Positions 1-6,573 of a stretch of DNA of 64,000 nucleotides are shown in pieces. Position 1 is the first letter of the stretch. Each line of letters opens with the position of its first letter. Below the pieces are notes generated by a model, which saw only the letters and a program-made list of their open reading frames with translations, had not been told where the DNA came from and did not search any database. The stretch is from positions 372,001 to 436,000 of the forward strand of contig NZ_CP064338.1 of NCBI RefSeq assembly GCF_015476235.1, given 5' to 3'. Made by a program: the position numbers and the translations under genes. Origin of the DNA: Caldimonas thermodepolymerans. Its GTDB lineage: Bacteria; Pseudomonadota; Gammaproteobacteria; Burkholderiales; Burkholderiaceae_C.

Positions 1-225
1 GCCGGCCCAGGCCTGCAGCGGCGCGGCAAACCCCGGCGTGGCGGCGGCGAGCTCCGGCAGGCCGTGGTCGCACGGGCCGATCGGGGTGGGCAGGCTGGCG
101 CAGCGCCCGCCGGGGATGCGCTCGCGCTCCAGCACGGTCACGTCGTGGCCGGCCTCCTGCAGCGCGCGGGCGCAGGCCAGCCCGGCCAGCCCGGCGCCGA
201 CGACGGCGATGCGGGCGGCGCTCAT
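1..225 (-). CDS. FAD/NAD(P)-binding oxidoreductase, N-terminal part (cut by window edge)
   Basis: Only the first 75 codons are present; the gene runs off the left edge. The protein opens with a dinucleotide-binding Rossmann motif (VVGAGLAGLACARALQ, from about residue 7), followed by an acidic end to the second beta strand (VLERE) and a GGRC segment, as in renalase and amine-oxidase-like flavoproteins. The ATG (225-223) overlaps the TGA of the upstream NTF2-like gene in an ATGA junction, so translation is probably coupled and the gene is the last visible member of the lipid operon that starts at 4021. The exact reaction cannot be told from this fragment. Confidence 0.75.
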   Translation of the reverse strand, partial: MSAARIAVVGAGLAGLACARALQEAGHDVTVLERERIPGGRCASLPTPIGPCDHGLPELAAATPGFAAPLQAWAG

Positions 226-671
226 GCGGGCTGGACCTTGCGGCGCAGCCAGCGCATCAGGTTGCCGACCAGGGGCAGCTTCTCGTAGAACTGGCCGGCC
301 GCGTCCCAGTAGTCCTCGTGGTCGGTGATGCGCCCCTCGGCGTCGAGCACCAGGTGCGAGGAGCCGCGCACCGACTGCTCTTCCCCGCGGCGGCGGAAGC
401 GGAACTGGAAGGTCCAGGTCAGCACGCAGTGGCTGCCCTGCACGACCGCGCGGGTGATGCAAAAGCGCGGCTCGTCCAGCGTCGCGTACATGTGGGCGTA
501 GATGCGGCGCACCGCGTCGATGCCGCGCACCTCGTTGAACGGGTCCTTGAAGCGGCAGTCGGCGGCGTAGATCTCGCCCAGCCGCTCCAGCGCGGCGGGA
601 CTGAGGCTTTCGAAGTACTGCACCAGCCGGGCGATGCGGGGCTCGCCCACGAGCGTTTCAGTGACGGACAT
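222..671 (-). CDS. NTF2/SnoaL-like domain protein
   Basis: 149 aa, the usual size of a single cone-shaped NTF2/SnoaL-like domain. The pattern LARLYEDDCRFKDPF-like (here IYAADCRFKDPFNEVRG) followed by a run of alternating strands (HCVLTWTFQFRF, SSHLVLDAEGRITDHEDYWDAA) is typical of this fold. Such proteins are often small-molecule isomerases or hydratases, or non-catalytic binding partners; no specific reaction can be assigned. The gene lies 40 bp downstream of the methyltransferase gene and overlaps the next gene by 4 bp, so it belongs to the same operon. NTF2-like proteins are regular companions of DUF1365 and Cfa-like genes in proteobacteria. Confidence 0.8.
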   Translation of the reverse strand: MSVTETLVGEPRIARLVQYFESLSPAALERLGEIYAADCRFKDPFNEVRGIDAVRRIYAHMYATLDEPRFCITRAVVQGSHCVLTWTFQFRFRRRGEEQSVRGSSHLVLDAEGRITDHEDYWDAAGQFYEKLPLVGNLMRWLRRKVQPA

Positions 672-711
672 GCCCGGGAGCTTACCCCGTTGCCGCCGCG
701 GCTGTTACATC

Positions 712-1944
712 TCAGGGCCGGCGCAGCGTGAACTGGACGACGCTGGTGTTGCGCCGGGCAAACGCGGCCTCGCAGTAGGCGAGGTAGAAGGTCCACATGC
801 GCAGGAAGCGCGCGTCGAATCCCAGCGCGCGCACCTGCGGCTCCGCGGCGGTGAAGCGCTCGCGCCAGCGACGCAGCGTCTCGGCGTAGTCGGGGCCGAA
901 GTCCAGCTCGTCGACGATCTCCAGGCCGGCGGCCCGGGCGCGTTCGCGGAACGCCGACGGCGAGGGCAGCAGCCCGCCCGGGAAGATGTACTGCTGGATG
1001 AAGTCGGTCGAGTGCAGGTAGCGCGCGAACAGGTCGTCGCGGATCACGATGGTCTGGATGCAGGCGCGGCCCTGCGGCCTGAGCAGCCGGTGCAGCGCGC
1101 GGAAGTAGGCGTCCCAGTACTCGCGCCCGACGGCCTCGAACATCTCGACCGAGCAGATCGCGTCGAACGGGCCCTCGTCCAGCTCGCGCCAGTCCTGCAG
1201 GCGCAGCTCGACCGACGCGCCCGGCCCGGCGCGCTGCATGGCCTCGCGGCCCCAGGCGAGCTGTTCCTGCGACAGCGTCAGGCCGGTGACGCGTGCCCCG
1301 AAGTCCTGCGCCGCCATCGCGGCGAGGCTGCCCCAGCCGCAGCCGATCTCGAGCAGGCGCTGGCCGGGGCCGATGCCGCACTGCACGAGCGCGCGGCGCA
1401 TCTTGGCGCGCTGCGCGGCCTCCAGCGGGCGGGCGAGGTCGCCCTCGAACCAGGCGCTGGAGTACGACATCGTCGCGTCCAGCCACAGGCGGTAGAAGTC
1501 GTTGCCCAGGTCGTAGTGGGCGTGGATGTTCTTGCGCGCCTGGCGGCGCGAGTTGCGCCGCAGCAGGTGGCGCAGCCGGTACAGCAGGCCGGCCCAGCGG
1601 CTGCCGTAGATCATCGCCTCCAGCTCGTTGCGGTTGAGCAGGAACAGCTCGAGCAGCCCGGCGAGGTCGGGCGAGGACCAGGCGCCGTCCATGTGGCTTT
1701 CGGCAAAGCCGATGTCGCCGGCGCGCAGCGTGCGCGCGCACACCGACCAGTCGTGCAGCTGCAGGCTCGCGTGGGGCGCCGCGCCGCTGCCGAAGCGCAG
1801 CGTGCCGACGCCGGCGGGCAGCTGCACCTCGAGCGTGCCGTGGCGCAGGCGTTGCAGCAGCCGCAGCGCGGCGCGCGCGCTGCGCGGGGCATTGGCGGGC
1901 AGGGAGGCGGCGGCGGGGATCGTGAGGACGTGGCCCTGGGTCAT
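712..1944 (-). CDS. Cyclopropane-fatty-acyl-phospholipid synthase family methyltransferase with altered bicarbonate-site residues
   Basis: 410 aa class I methyltransferase of the CfaA family, which adds a one-carbon unit from S-adenosylmethionine to the double bond of membrane lipid acyl chains. The SAM motif LLEIGCGWG is at residues 197-205, and the family signature HYDLGNDFYRLWLD lies near 143-156. The start was chosen at 1944 because this ATG overlaps the TGA of the DUF1365 gene. Compared with what I recall of E. coli Cfa, the bicarbonate ligands Glu and Tyr are kept (E267, Y353), but the Cys of the YSCAY motif is Ser163 and the His of the LLHTI motif is Gln297. This suggests chemistry other than plain cyclopropanation, for example formation of a methylated or methylene fatty acid. 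The family call is firm; the exact product is an inference. Confidence 0.88.
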   Translation of the reverse strand: MTQGHVLTIPAAASLPANAPRSARAALRLLQRLRHGTLEVQLPAGVGTLRFGSGAAPHASLQLHDWSVCARTLRAGDIGFAESHMDGAWSSPDLAGLLELFLLNRNELEAMIYGSRWAGLLYRLRHLLRRNSRRQARKNIHAHYDLGNDFYRLWLDATMSYSSAWFEGDLARPLEAAQRAKMRRALVQCGIGPGQRLLEIGCGWGSLAAMAAQDFGARVTGLTLSQEQLAWGREAMQRAGPGASVELRLQDWRELDEGPFDAICSVEMFEAVGREYWDAYFRALHRLLRPQGRACIQTIVIRDDLFARYLHSTDFIQQYIFPGGLLPSPSAFRERARAAGLEIVDELDFGPDYAETLRRWRERFTAAEPQVRALGFDARFLRMWTFYLAYCEAAFARRNTSVVQFTLRRP

Positions 1945-2711
1945 CGCGAGACGAAGCGGTCGGGAGCGGCGGGTTTGGTGAAGAACGGCACGCGCTTGAG
2001 CCACAGCTTCAGCGCGTGCCAGTGGATGCGGGCGATCACGCCGAAGCCGACCGCGGGCGCGCCCCAGGCGGCGCGGCGGATCGCCGCGGCCGACAGCGGC
2101 TCGAGCGTGCCGCTCCAGCTGGTCTGCAGCAGCGGCCCGTCGTGGTCGTCCAGGTCCACGCGCACCACGCAGCGCCCGGCGTGCCGCGGGGCGTCGGCCG
2201 TGGTGCGCAGGAAGCGGAACCGGTAGCGCCCCTCGACGCGGCAGAACGGCGAGACATGGAACACCTTGCGCGCGCGCAGCTCGGCGCCCCAGGCCAGCTG
2301 CGGGCCGTCGAGCAGGTAGCAGTGGCGCTCGCCGAAGGTGTTGTTGACCTCGGCGACGATGGCGGCGAGCCGCCCGTCGGCCCGGTGTGCGTACCAGAAG
2401 CTGACCGGCTTGAACGCGTAGCCGAGGATGCGCGGGTAGGTCTGCAGCCAGATCTCGCCGTCGGCCGCGATGCCTTCGGCGGCGAGCAGCGCCTCCATCC
2501 AGGCCAGCGCGTCCTCGCCGCCTGCGCCGTGGTCGCGGTCGTGGAACGACAGCAGCGCGAACCGGTTGCGCGCCAGCACCGGGTCGGGCGCCTCGCGCAG
2601 CGCGCGCATCGGCAACATGAGGAAGCTGGTCGGGTGCGCGAAGGCGTGCCGCACCGGGCGCAGCCGGGTGTGGCGCACCTGCCCGAAGGCGATCAGCGCG
2701 CGCGCGCTCAT
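1941..2711 (-). CDS. DUF1365 family protein
   Basis: 256 aa DUF1365 protein, a family of unknown biochemical function that almost always sits between a flavin amine-oxidase-like gene and a Cfa-like gene. Recognisable conserved stretches are RHTRLRPVRHAFAH near the N terminus, PRILGYAFKPVSFWY in the middle, and EVNNTFGERHCYLL. The start at 2711 is fixed by the ATGA overlap with the upstream flavoprotein gene; the open frame continues upstream but would then lie inside that gene. The downstream methyltransferase is also coupled through an ATGA junction. A role in making or handling an unusual fatty acid is inferred from this context only. Confidence 0.88.
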   Translation of the reverse strand: MSARALIAFGQVRHTRLRPVRHAFAHPTSFLMLPMRALREAPDPVLARNRFALLSFHDRDHGAGGEDALAWMEALLAAEGIAADGEIWLQTYPRILGYAFKPVSFWYAHRADGRLAAIVAEVNNTFGERHCYLLDGPQLAWGAELRARKVFHVSPFCRVEGRYRFRFLRTTADAPRHAGRCVVRVDLDDHDGPLLQTSWSGTLEPLSAAAIRRAAWGAPAVGFGVIARIHWHALKLWLKRVPFFTKPAAPDRFVSR

Positions 2712-4021
2712 GCGGCCTCCCGGGTGGTCGTCCCGGCGGTGCCGAGGCGCTCGCGCAACCGCCGTGCGACCTCCAGGCCCGACTTCAGCCCGTCCTCGTG
2801 GAAGCCGTAGCCGGTCCAGGCGCCGCAGTACCAGCTGTGCCGCACGCCCTGCAGCGCCGGCACCTCCTGCTGGGCGCGGATCGCCGCGAGGTCGAACACC
2901 GAGTGACGGTACTCGAACTCGGCCAGCACGCACTCCGGCCGCGGCTCGCGCGCCGGGTTGAGCGTGACGATCACCGGCTGCGTGAACGGCAGCGGCTGCA
3001 GGCGGTTGATCAGGTAATGCAGGCAGACCCCGGCGCGCTCCTGGCCGGCATCGGCGGCGCGCTCGTAGTTCCATGCCGCCCAGGCGCGGCGGTGGCGCGG
3101 CAGCAGCGCGGTGTCGGTGTGCAGCACGGCGCGGTTGCTGCGGCAGGCGATGCGCCCGAGCACCGCGCGCTCGGCCTCGGTCGGCTGGGCGAGCAGCGCC
3201 AGCGCCTGGTCGGCGTGGCAGGCGAACACCACCTGGTCGTAGCGCTCCGCGCCCTGGTCGGTCAGCACCTGTACGCCGCCGCCCGGGGCGGCGTCGCGCT
3301 CGACGCGGCGCACCGGCGTGGCGCGCCGCGCGTCGGGCAGGCGCTGCAGCATGCGTTCGACGTAGGTGCGCGCGCCCCCGGTCACGGTGTACCACTGGGG
3401 CCGGTTGGCGATCTGGATCAGGCCGTGGTTGTGGCAGAAGCGGATCAGGGTCGCGACCGGGAAGCGCAGCATCTGCTCGGTCGGGCAGGACCAGATGCAG
3501 CCGAGCATGGGCAGCAGGTACCAGTCGCAGAACGCGGCGCTGAAGCGGTGCCGGCGCAGGAAGTCGCCCAGCGGCTCGTGCAGCTCGGCTTCGGCGTGGC
3601 GCAGCGCGATGCCCTGCGCCAGTCGGTTGAAGCGCAGCAGGTCGGCCAGCATCCGCCAGAAGCGCGGGCGCACCAGGTTCACCGGCTGCGCGAACACGGT
3701 CGCGAGGTTGCTGCCGCTCCATTCCAGCTGCAGCGTGGGCACCTGCACCGAGAACGACATGTCCGACGGCGTCGTGTGCACGCCCAGCTCGTCGAACAGC
3801 GCGACCAGCTGAGGGTAGGTGCGGTGGTTGAAGACCAGGAAGCCGGTGTCCACCCCGTGCGTGACCGGGCCGCGGGGCCCCGGCAGGGTCACGTCGACCG
3901 TGTGGACGTGGCCTCCGAAGTGATCGGCCGCTTCGTACAGCGTGACCCGGGCATGCGGCTGCAGGTGGTAGGCCGCGGCCAGTCCGGCAATGCCCGATCC
4001 GATGACGGCGATGCGCTGCAT
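2708..4021 (-). CDS. FAD-dependent amine-oxidase-like oxidoreductase of the Cfa cluster
   Basis: 437 aa flavoprotein, first gene of the minus-strand lipid operon. The N terminus has the FAD-binding Rossmann motif IAVIGSGIAGLAAAY (residues 4-18), followed by LYEAADHFGGHVHT, the typical amine-oxidase/phytoene-desaturase type dinucleotide region. A C-terminal FAD-contact region with CGAWTGYGFHEDGLKSG is present near residue 400. Proteins of this group accompany Cfa-like methyltransferases, and in the Rhodobacter furan fatty acid pathway a flavoprotein of this kind acts as a lipid desaturase (UfaD, from memory). A lipid dehydrogenase role here is therefore plausible but unproven. The next gene overlaps by ATGA. 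Confidence 0.85.
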   Translation of the reverse strand: MQRIAVIGSGIAGLAAAYHLQPHARVTLYEAADHFGGHVHTVDVTLPGPRGPVTHGVDTGFLVFNHRTYPQLVALFDELGVHTTPSDMSFSVQVPTLQLEWSGSNLATVFAQPVNLVRPRFWRMLADLLRFNRLAQGIALRHAEAELHEPLGDFLRRHRFSAAFCDWYLLPMLGCIWSCPTEQMLRFPVATLIRFCHNHGLIQIANRPQWYTVTGGARTYVERMLQRLPDARRATPVRRVERDAAPGGGVQVLTDQGAERYDQVVFACHADQALALLAQPTEAERAVLGRIACRSNRAVLHTDTALLPRHRRAWAAWNYERAADAGQERAGVCLHYLINRLQPLPFTQPVIVTLNPAREPRPECVLAEFEYRHSVFDLAAIRAQQEVPALQGVRHSWYCGAWTGYGFHEDGLKSGLEVARRLRERLGTAGTTTREAA

Positions 4022-4127
4022 GCGGTCGACTCAGCCGGTGCCGCCGCCGTGCAGGCAAACGAAAGGCGGCACGGTCTGCACCGTGCCGCCGGTAGAGAAA
4101 AACGCCGCGGAGCGTCCCAGAGCGAAC

Positions 4128-4154
4128 GAGGGAGGGAGGGAGGAGGAGGAAAAA
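4128..4154 (+). other. Homopurine GGGA-repeat tract with G-quadruplex potential
   Basis: Uninterrupted purines over 27 nt on the plus strand: three GGG runs at 4130-4132, 4134-4136 and 4138-4140, then three GG runs spaced by single A, then an A run. The tract lies 107-133 bp upstream of the start codon of the lipid operon, on its non-template strand complement (the operon mRNA would carry the pyrimidine version). It could form a quadruplex or triplex or simply be a slippage-prone repeat. Confidence 0.5.
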
Positions 4155-4586
4155 CGCCCTGGGATTGCAACCGGATGGACCGGAAGGCTCCGCAGCTCAA
4201 AACCTGTGTCGACCGTCCTTGGCGCCGTCCACCGGGGACGTTGGCCGCCGCCTTGGCGCCGCAGTGGCTCCCACCCTGACTGGTGCAGCGTTGGAAAGGG
4301 GCCGCGGCGGAAAGTTCCCCGAAATACTTTCGATGTGAAGCAACGGTGGAAATTGTCGCGCGCTCGCGGCGTTTGCGGGAGGGAGCGATCCTTGCTGGCC
4401 ATCAAGTCTGTGCGAAATGTGGAACAGATCGGGGTGATGGACGGGCGCCAGGGCCACATCGGGCGCCAATTGTGACCGACACAAGACCCTGCGCTGCACA
4501 AGGTTACATGGTTCTGCACCGGCCCGGCAGCCCCGGCCCGACCCTGGCGTCCGCTTGGCCATTGGGCGCGCGCGGTCAGGATCCGG

Positions 4587-4630
4587 GACAATGTCGGGTT
4601 GGGTGCGGCCGGCTGCGGGCGGCCGCACCC
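4587..4630 (+). promoter_or_regulatory. Candidate -10 element and 5'-leader hairpin of the di-iron protein gene
   Basis: GACAAT at 4587-4592 could be a -10 box; no good -35 hexamer is seen at 16-18 bp. About seven bases downstream begins a perfect 10-bp inverted repeat, GGGTGCGGCC (4601-4610) and GGCCGCACCC (4621-4630), with a 10-nt loop. If transcription starts near 4599, the mRNA would begin with this hairpin, a layout that often protects transcripts. A Shine-Dalgarno AGGA follows at about 4655-4658. The hairpin is seen directly; the promoter is tentative. Confidence 0.4.
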
Positions 4631-4664
4631 GCCTTCTCCCGCTTTCACGTCGACAGGAACATTG

Positions 4665-5525
4665 ATGCTGTACCCCGAGCTCTTCAAACAACTCGAAGCC
4701 GTGCGCTGGAACATGGAACGCGACATTCCATGGGACCAGTTCGACGGCAGCAAGCTCAGCGAGGAGCAGGCGCAGACCGTCAAGATGAACGCCATCACCG
4801 AGTGGGCGGCGCTGCCGGCCACCGAGATGTTCCTGCGCGACAACCGCGACGACAGCGACTTCTCGGCCTTCATCAGCGTCTGGTTCTTCGAGGAACAGAA
4901 GCACTCGCTGGTGCTGATGGAGTACCTGCGCCGCTTCCGCCCCGAGCTGGTGCCCACCGAACAGGAGCTGCACGAGGTGCGCTTCGAGTTCGACCCGGCG
5001 CCGGCGCTGGAGACGCTGATGCTGCACTTCTGCGGCGAGGTGCGCCTGAACCACTGGTACCGTCGTGCCGCGCAGTGGCACACCGAGCCGGTCATCAAGG
5101 CGATCTACGAGACGCTGGCGCGCGACGAGGCCCGCCACGGCGGCGCCTACCTGCGCTACATGAAGCGCGCGATCAACCGCTTCGGCGACGAGGCGCGCGC
5201 CGCCTTCGCCAAGGTCGGCGTGCTGATGGCCAGCGCGCGCCGCACCGCGCAGGCGCTGCACCCGACCAACCTGCACGTCAACGAGAAGCTGTTCCCGCGC
5301 GACACCGTGCAGAGCCGCCTGCCCGACCCCGAATGGCTGGAGCGCTGGCTGGACAAGCAGATCCAGTTCGACGCCAGCTGGGAGACCAAGGTGGTCGAGC
5401 GCATCCTGCACAACCTGAGCCTGCTGATGGAGCGCAGCTTCAAGACCGTGCAGGAGCTCAACCGCTTCCGCAAGGAGCTGGCGGCGCAGCTGGCTGCGCA
5501 GCAGCCCGTGCCGCAGGCCGGCTGA
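4665..5525 (+). CDS. Ferritin-like di-iron protein of the acyl-ACP-desaturase superfamily
   Basis: 286 aa mostly helical protein with the ligand pattern of a carboxylate-bridged di-iron enzyme: Glu46 (TEWAALP), Glu76/Glu77 with His80 (FFEEQKH), Glu125 (CGEVRLNHW) and Glu155 with His158 (ARDEARHGG). The two ExxH motifs about 78 residues apart match acyl-ACP desaturases and related ferritin-like oxygenases. The ATG at 4665 was chosen over an upstream in-frame ATG (4599) because AGGA sits seven bases before it and the upstream part lies in a hairpin. The gene stands alone, ends in a strong terminator, and is divergent from the Cfa-like operon, which hints at an oxygen-dependent step on fatty acids. 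The substrate is not known. Confidence 0.75.
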   Translation: MLYPELFKQLEAVRWNMERDIPWDQFDGSKLSEEQAQTVKMNAITEWAALPATEMFLRDNRDDSDFSAFISVWFFEEQKHSLVLMEYLRRFRPELVPTEQELHEVRFEFDPAPALETLMLHFCGEVRLNHWYRRAAQWHTEPVIKAIYETLARDEARHGGAYLRYMKRAINRFGDEARAAFAKVGVLMASARRTAQALHPTNLHVNEKLFPRDTVQSRLPDPEWLERWLDKQIQFDASWETKVVERILHNLSLLMERSFKTVQELNRFRKELAAQLAAQQPVPQAG

Positions 5526-5554
5526 CCGGGTCTTCGCCCGTCCACCTCCTGTCC

Positions 5555-5580
5555 AAGGCGCCGCACGCGGCGCCTTTTTC
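5555..5580 (+). terminator. Rho-independent terminator after the di-iron protein gene
   Basis: A 9-bp perfect stem, AAGGCGCCG (5555-5563) with CGGCGCCTT (5568-5576), loop CACG, followed by a T run ending at 5579. It lies 30 bp downstream of the stop codon. Confidence 0.85.
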
Positions 5581-5687
5581 GTGTCCGGGCGGTGACCTTG
5601 CAGCGCATGGGTGGTTGCCGCGCCACGGCCGCACGGACGCAGGCGCCTTCCTACACTGGCGCCTTCGCGTCACTTCGGACCTCGCAG

Positions 5688-6002
5688 ATGCCCTGGATCA
5701 TCCTTTTCCTCGCCGGCTTGCTGGAAATCACCTGGGCGGTCGGCCTCAAGTACACCGAAGGCTTCAGCCGCCCGCTGCCCACGGCCCTCACGGTGGTGGC
5801 GATGGTCGCCAGCGTGGTGCTGCTGGGCCTGGCCGTGCGGCACCTGCCGGTGGGCACGGCCTATGCCGTGTGGACCGGCATCGGCGCGGTCGGCACCGCG
5901 ATCTGCGGCATCCTGCTGTTCGGCGATGCGGCCACCCCGGCGCGGCTGGCCTGCCTGGGGCTGGTCGTGGTCGGCATCATCGGGCTCAAGCTGGTCAGCT
6001 GA
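5688..6002 (+). CDS. gdx: Small multidrug resistance family guanidinium exporter Gdx (SugE)
   Basis: 104 aa, four transmembrane helices, the standard SMR length. The N terminus [21 protein letters not shown] carries the essential membrane Glu13, and the WAVGLKYT and [17 protein letters not shown] segments match the Gdx/SugE subtype rather than EmrE. Gdx proteins are dimeric antiporters that export guanidinium in exchange for protons. The ATG at 5688 aligns with the E. coli start; upstream codons are not family-like. I looked for a guanidine riboswitch in the leader (5581-5687) and did not recognise one. The 3' end overlaps the convergent rhombosortase gene by 8 bp. Confidence 0.93.
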   Translation: MPWIILFLAGLLEITWAVGLKYTEGFSRPLPTALTVVAMVASVVLLGLAVRHLPVGTAYAVWTGIGAVGTAICGILLFGDAATPARLACLGLVVVGIIGLKLVS

Positions 6003-6573
6003 GGCCCGCACGGCGCACGCCCAGCGCGACCGCGCCGGCGAGCCACCCGGCCAGCGCGCCGGTCGCATGCGCGACCACGGCCACCGGGAAGCCCCAGCCC
6101 GCGTCGGTGCGCAACGGCGTCTGCCAGGGCGTCTCGAGCAGCAGCTTGAGTGCCACGCCCGCCAGCAGCGCCAGGCCCACCCAGCGGTGGCGGGCCGTGG
6201 CGGGCCGGCAGAGCATGTACAGGCCGGCGATCGCCGCGCCGGCGTGCAGCACGCCGGAGAGCCCGCCGTAGCTGTGCAGCGGCGCCACGTACATCAGCGG
6301 GGCATGGGTGAGCGGCCAGGCGACCAGCCACGCCAGCGCGGCGGCGCCGGGCAGGCGGGCGGCCCGGCCCAGCGCGGCCAGCAGCGCCAGGCCGGCCAGG
6401 TTGGCGCCCAGGTGCAGCGGGGTGCGGTGCACGCCGGCGGCGCTGAACCAGCGCCACACGGCCCACGGCGCGTCGGCGCGCCAGGCGAGTGACTCCGGCG
6501 GCAGGGCCAGGCCGGCCAGCGCCAGCAGGCCCAGTGCGGCGGCCAGCCCGGTCCAGGCGAGGCCGGGCTTCAC
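5995..6573 (-). CDS. rrtA: Rhombosortase (rhomboid-family protease for GlyGly-CTERM proteins)
   Basis: 192 aa polytopic membrane protein with rhomboid features: HLGAN at residues 54-58, the serine motif GGLSG with Ser106, and a histidine in a later helix (AHATGALAG, His169) completing the Ser-His dyad. Length and the short six-helix core fit rhombosortases, which cleave the C-terminal GlyGly-CTERM signal of surface proteins. The GTG start at 6573 overlaps the glnE TGA (GTGA). A protease with a matching GlyGly-CTERM tail is encoded at 27486-29246, a likely substrate. An ordinary small rhomboid protease is the alternative. Confidence 0.85.
   Translation of the reverse strand: MKPGLAWTGLAAALGLLALAGLALPPESLAWRADAPWAVWRWFSAAGVHRTPLHLGANLAGLALLAALGRAARLPGAAALAWLVAWPLTHAPLMYVAPLHSYGGLSGVLHAGAAIAGLYMLCRPATARHRWVGLALLAGVALKLLLETPWQTPLRTDAGWGFPVAVVAHATGALAGWLAGAVALGVRRAGLS

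Larger units (their letters stand above)
4022..4664. other. 643-bp divergent intergenic region
   Basis: Gene-free stretch between the lipid operon (minus) and the di-iron protein gene (plus). It holds a homopurine tract at 4128-4154 with three GGG and several GG runs, a possible promoter element (GACAAT, 4587-4592), and a 10-bp hairpin at 4601-4630 in the leader of the plus-strand gene. I found no convincing coding frame; the open frames that cross it have no recognisable protein features and run through the purine tract. I did not find a clear ECF-type (TGATC) promoter for the lipid operon. Confidence 0.6.

Noticed and set aside
1941-4058. A single 705-codon frame that would fuse DUF1365 to an upstream sequence
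   Set aside because: The upstream part is out of frame with the flavoprotein gene that clearly occupies 2708-4021; the ATGA junction at 2708-2711 gives the real DUF1365 start.
4022-4300. RpoE/ChrR-type (singlet oxygen) promoter for the lipid operon
   Set aside because: The operon type suggested it, but no TGATC-type -35 with a matching -10 was seen on the minus strand.
5581-5687. Guanidine riboswitch before gdx
   Set aside because: I looked for the ykkC core and for paired ACGR-loop hairpins and found no convincing match, although a computed covariance search (Infernal with the guanidine-I, -II and -III models) would be decisive.
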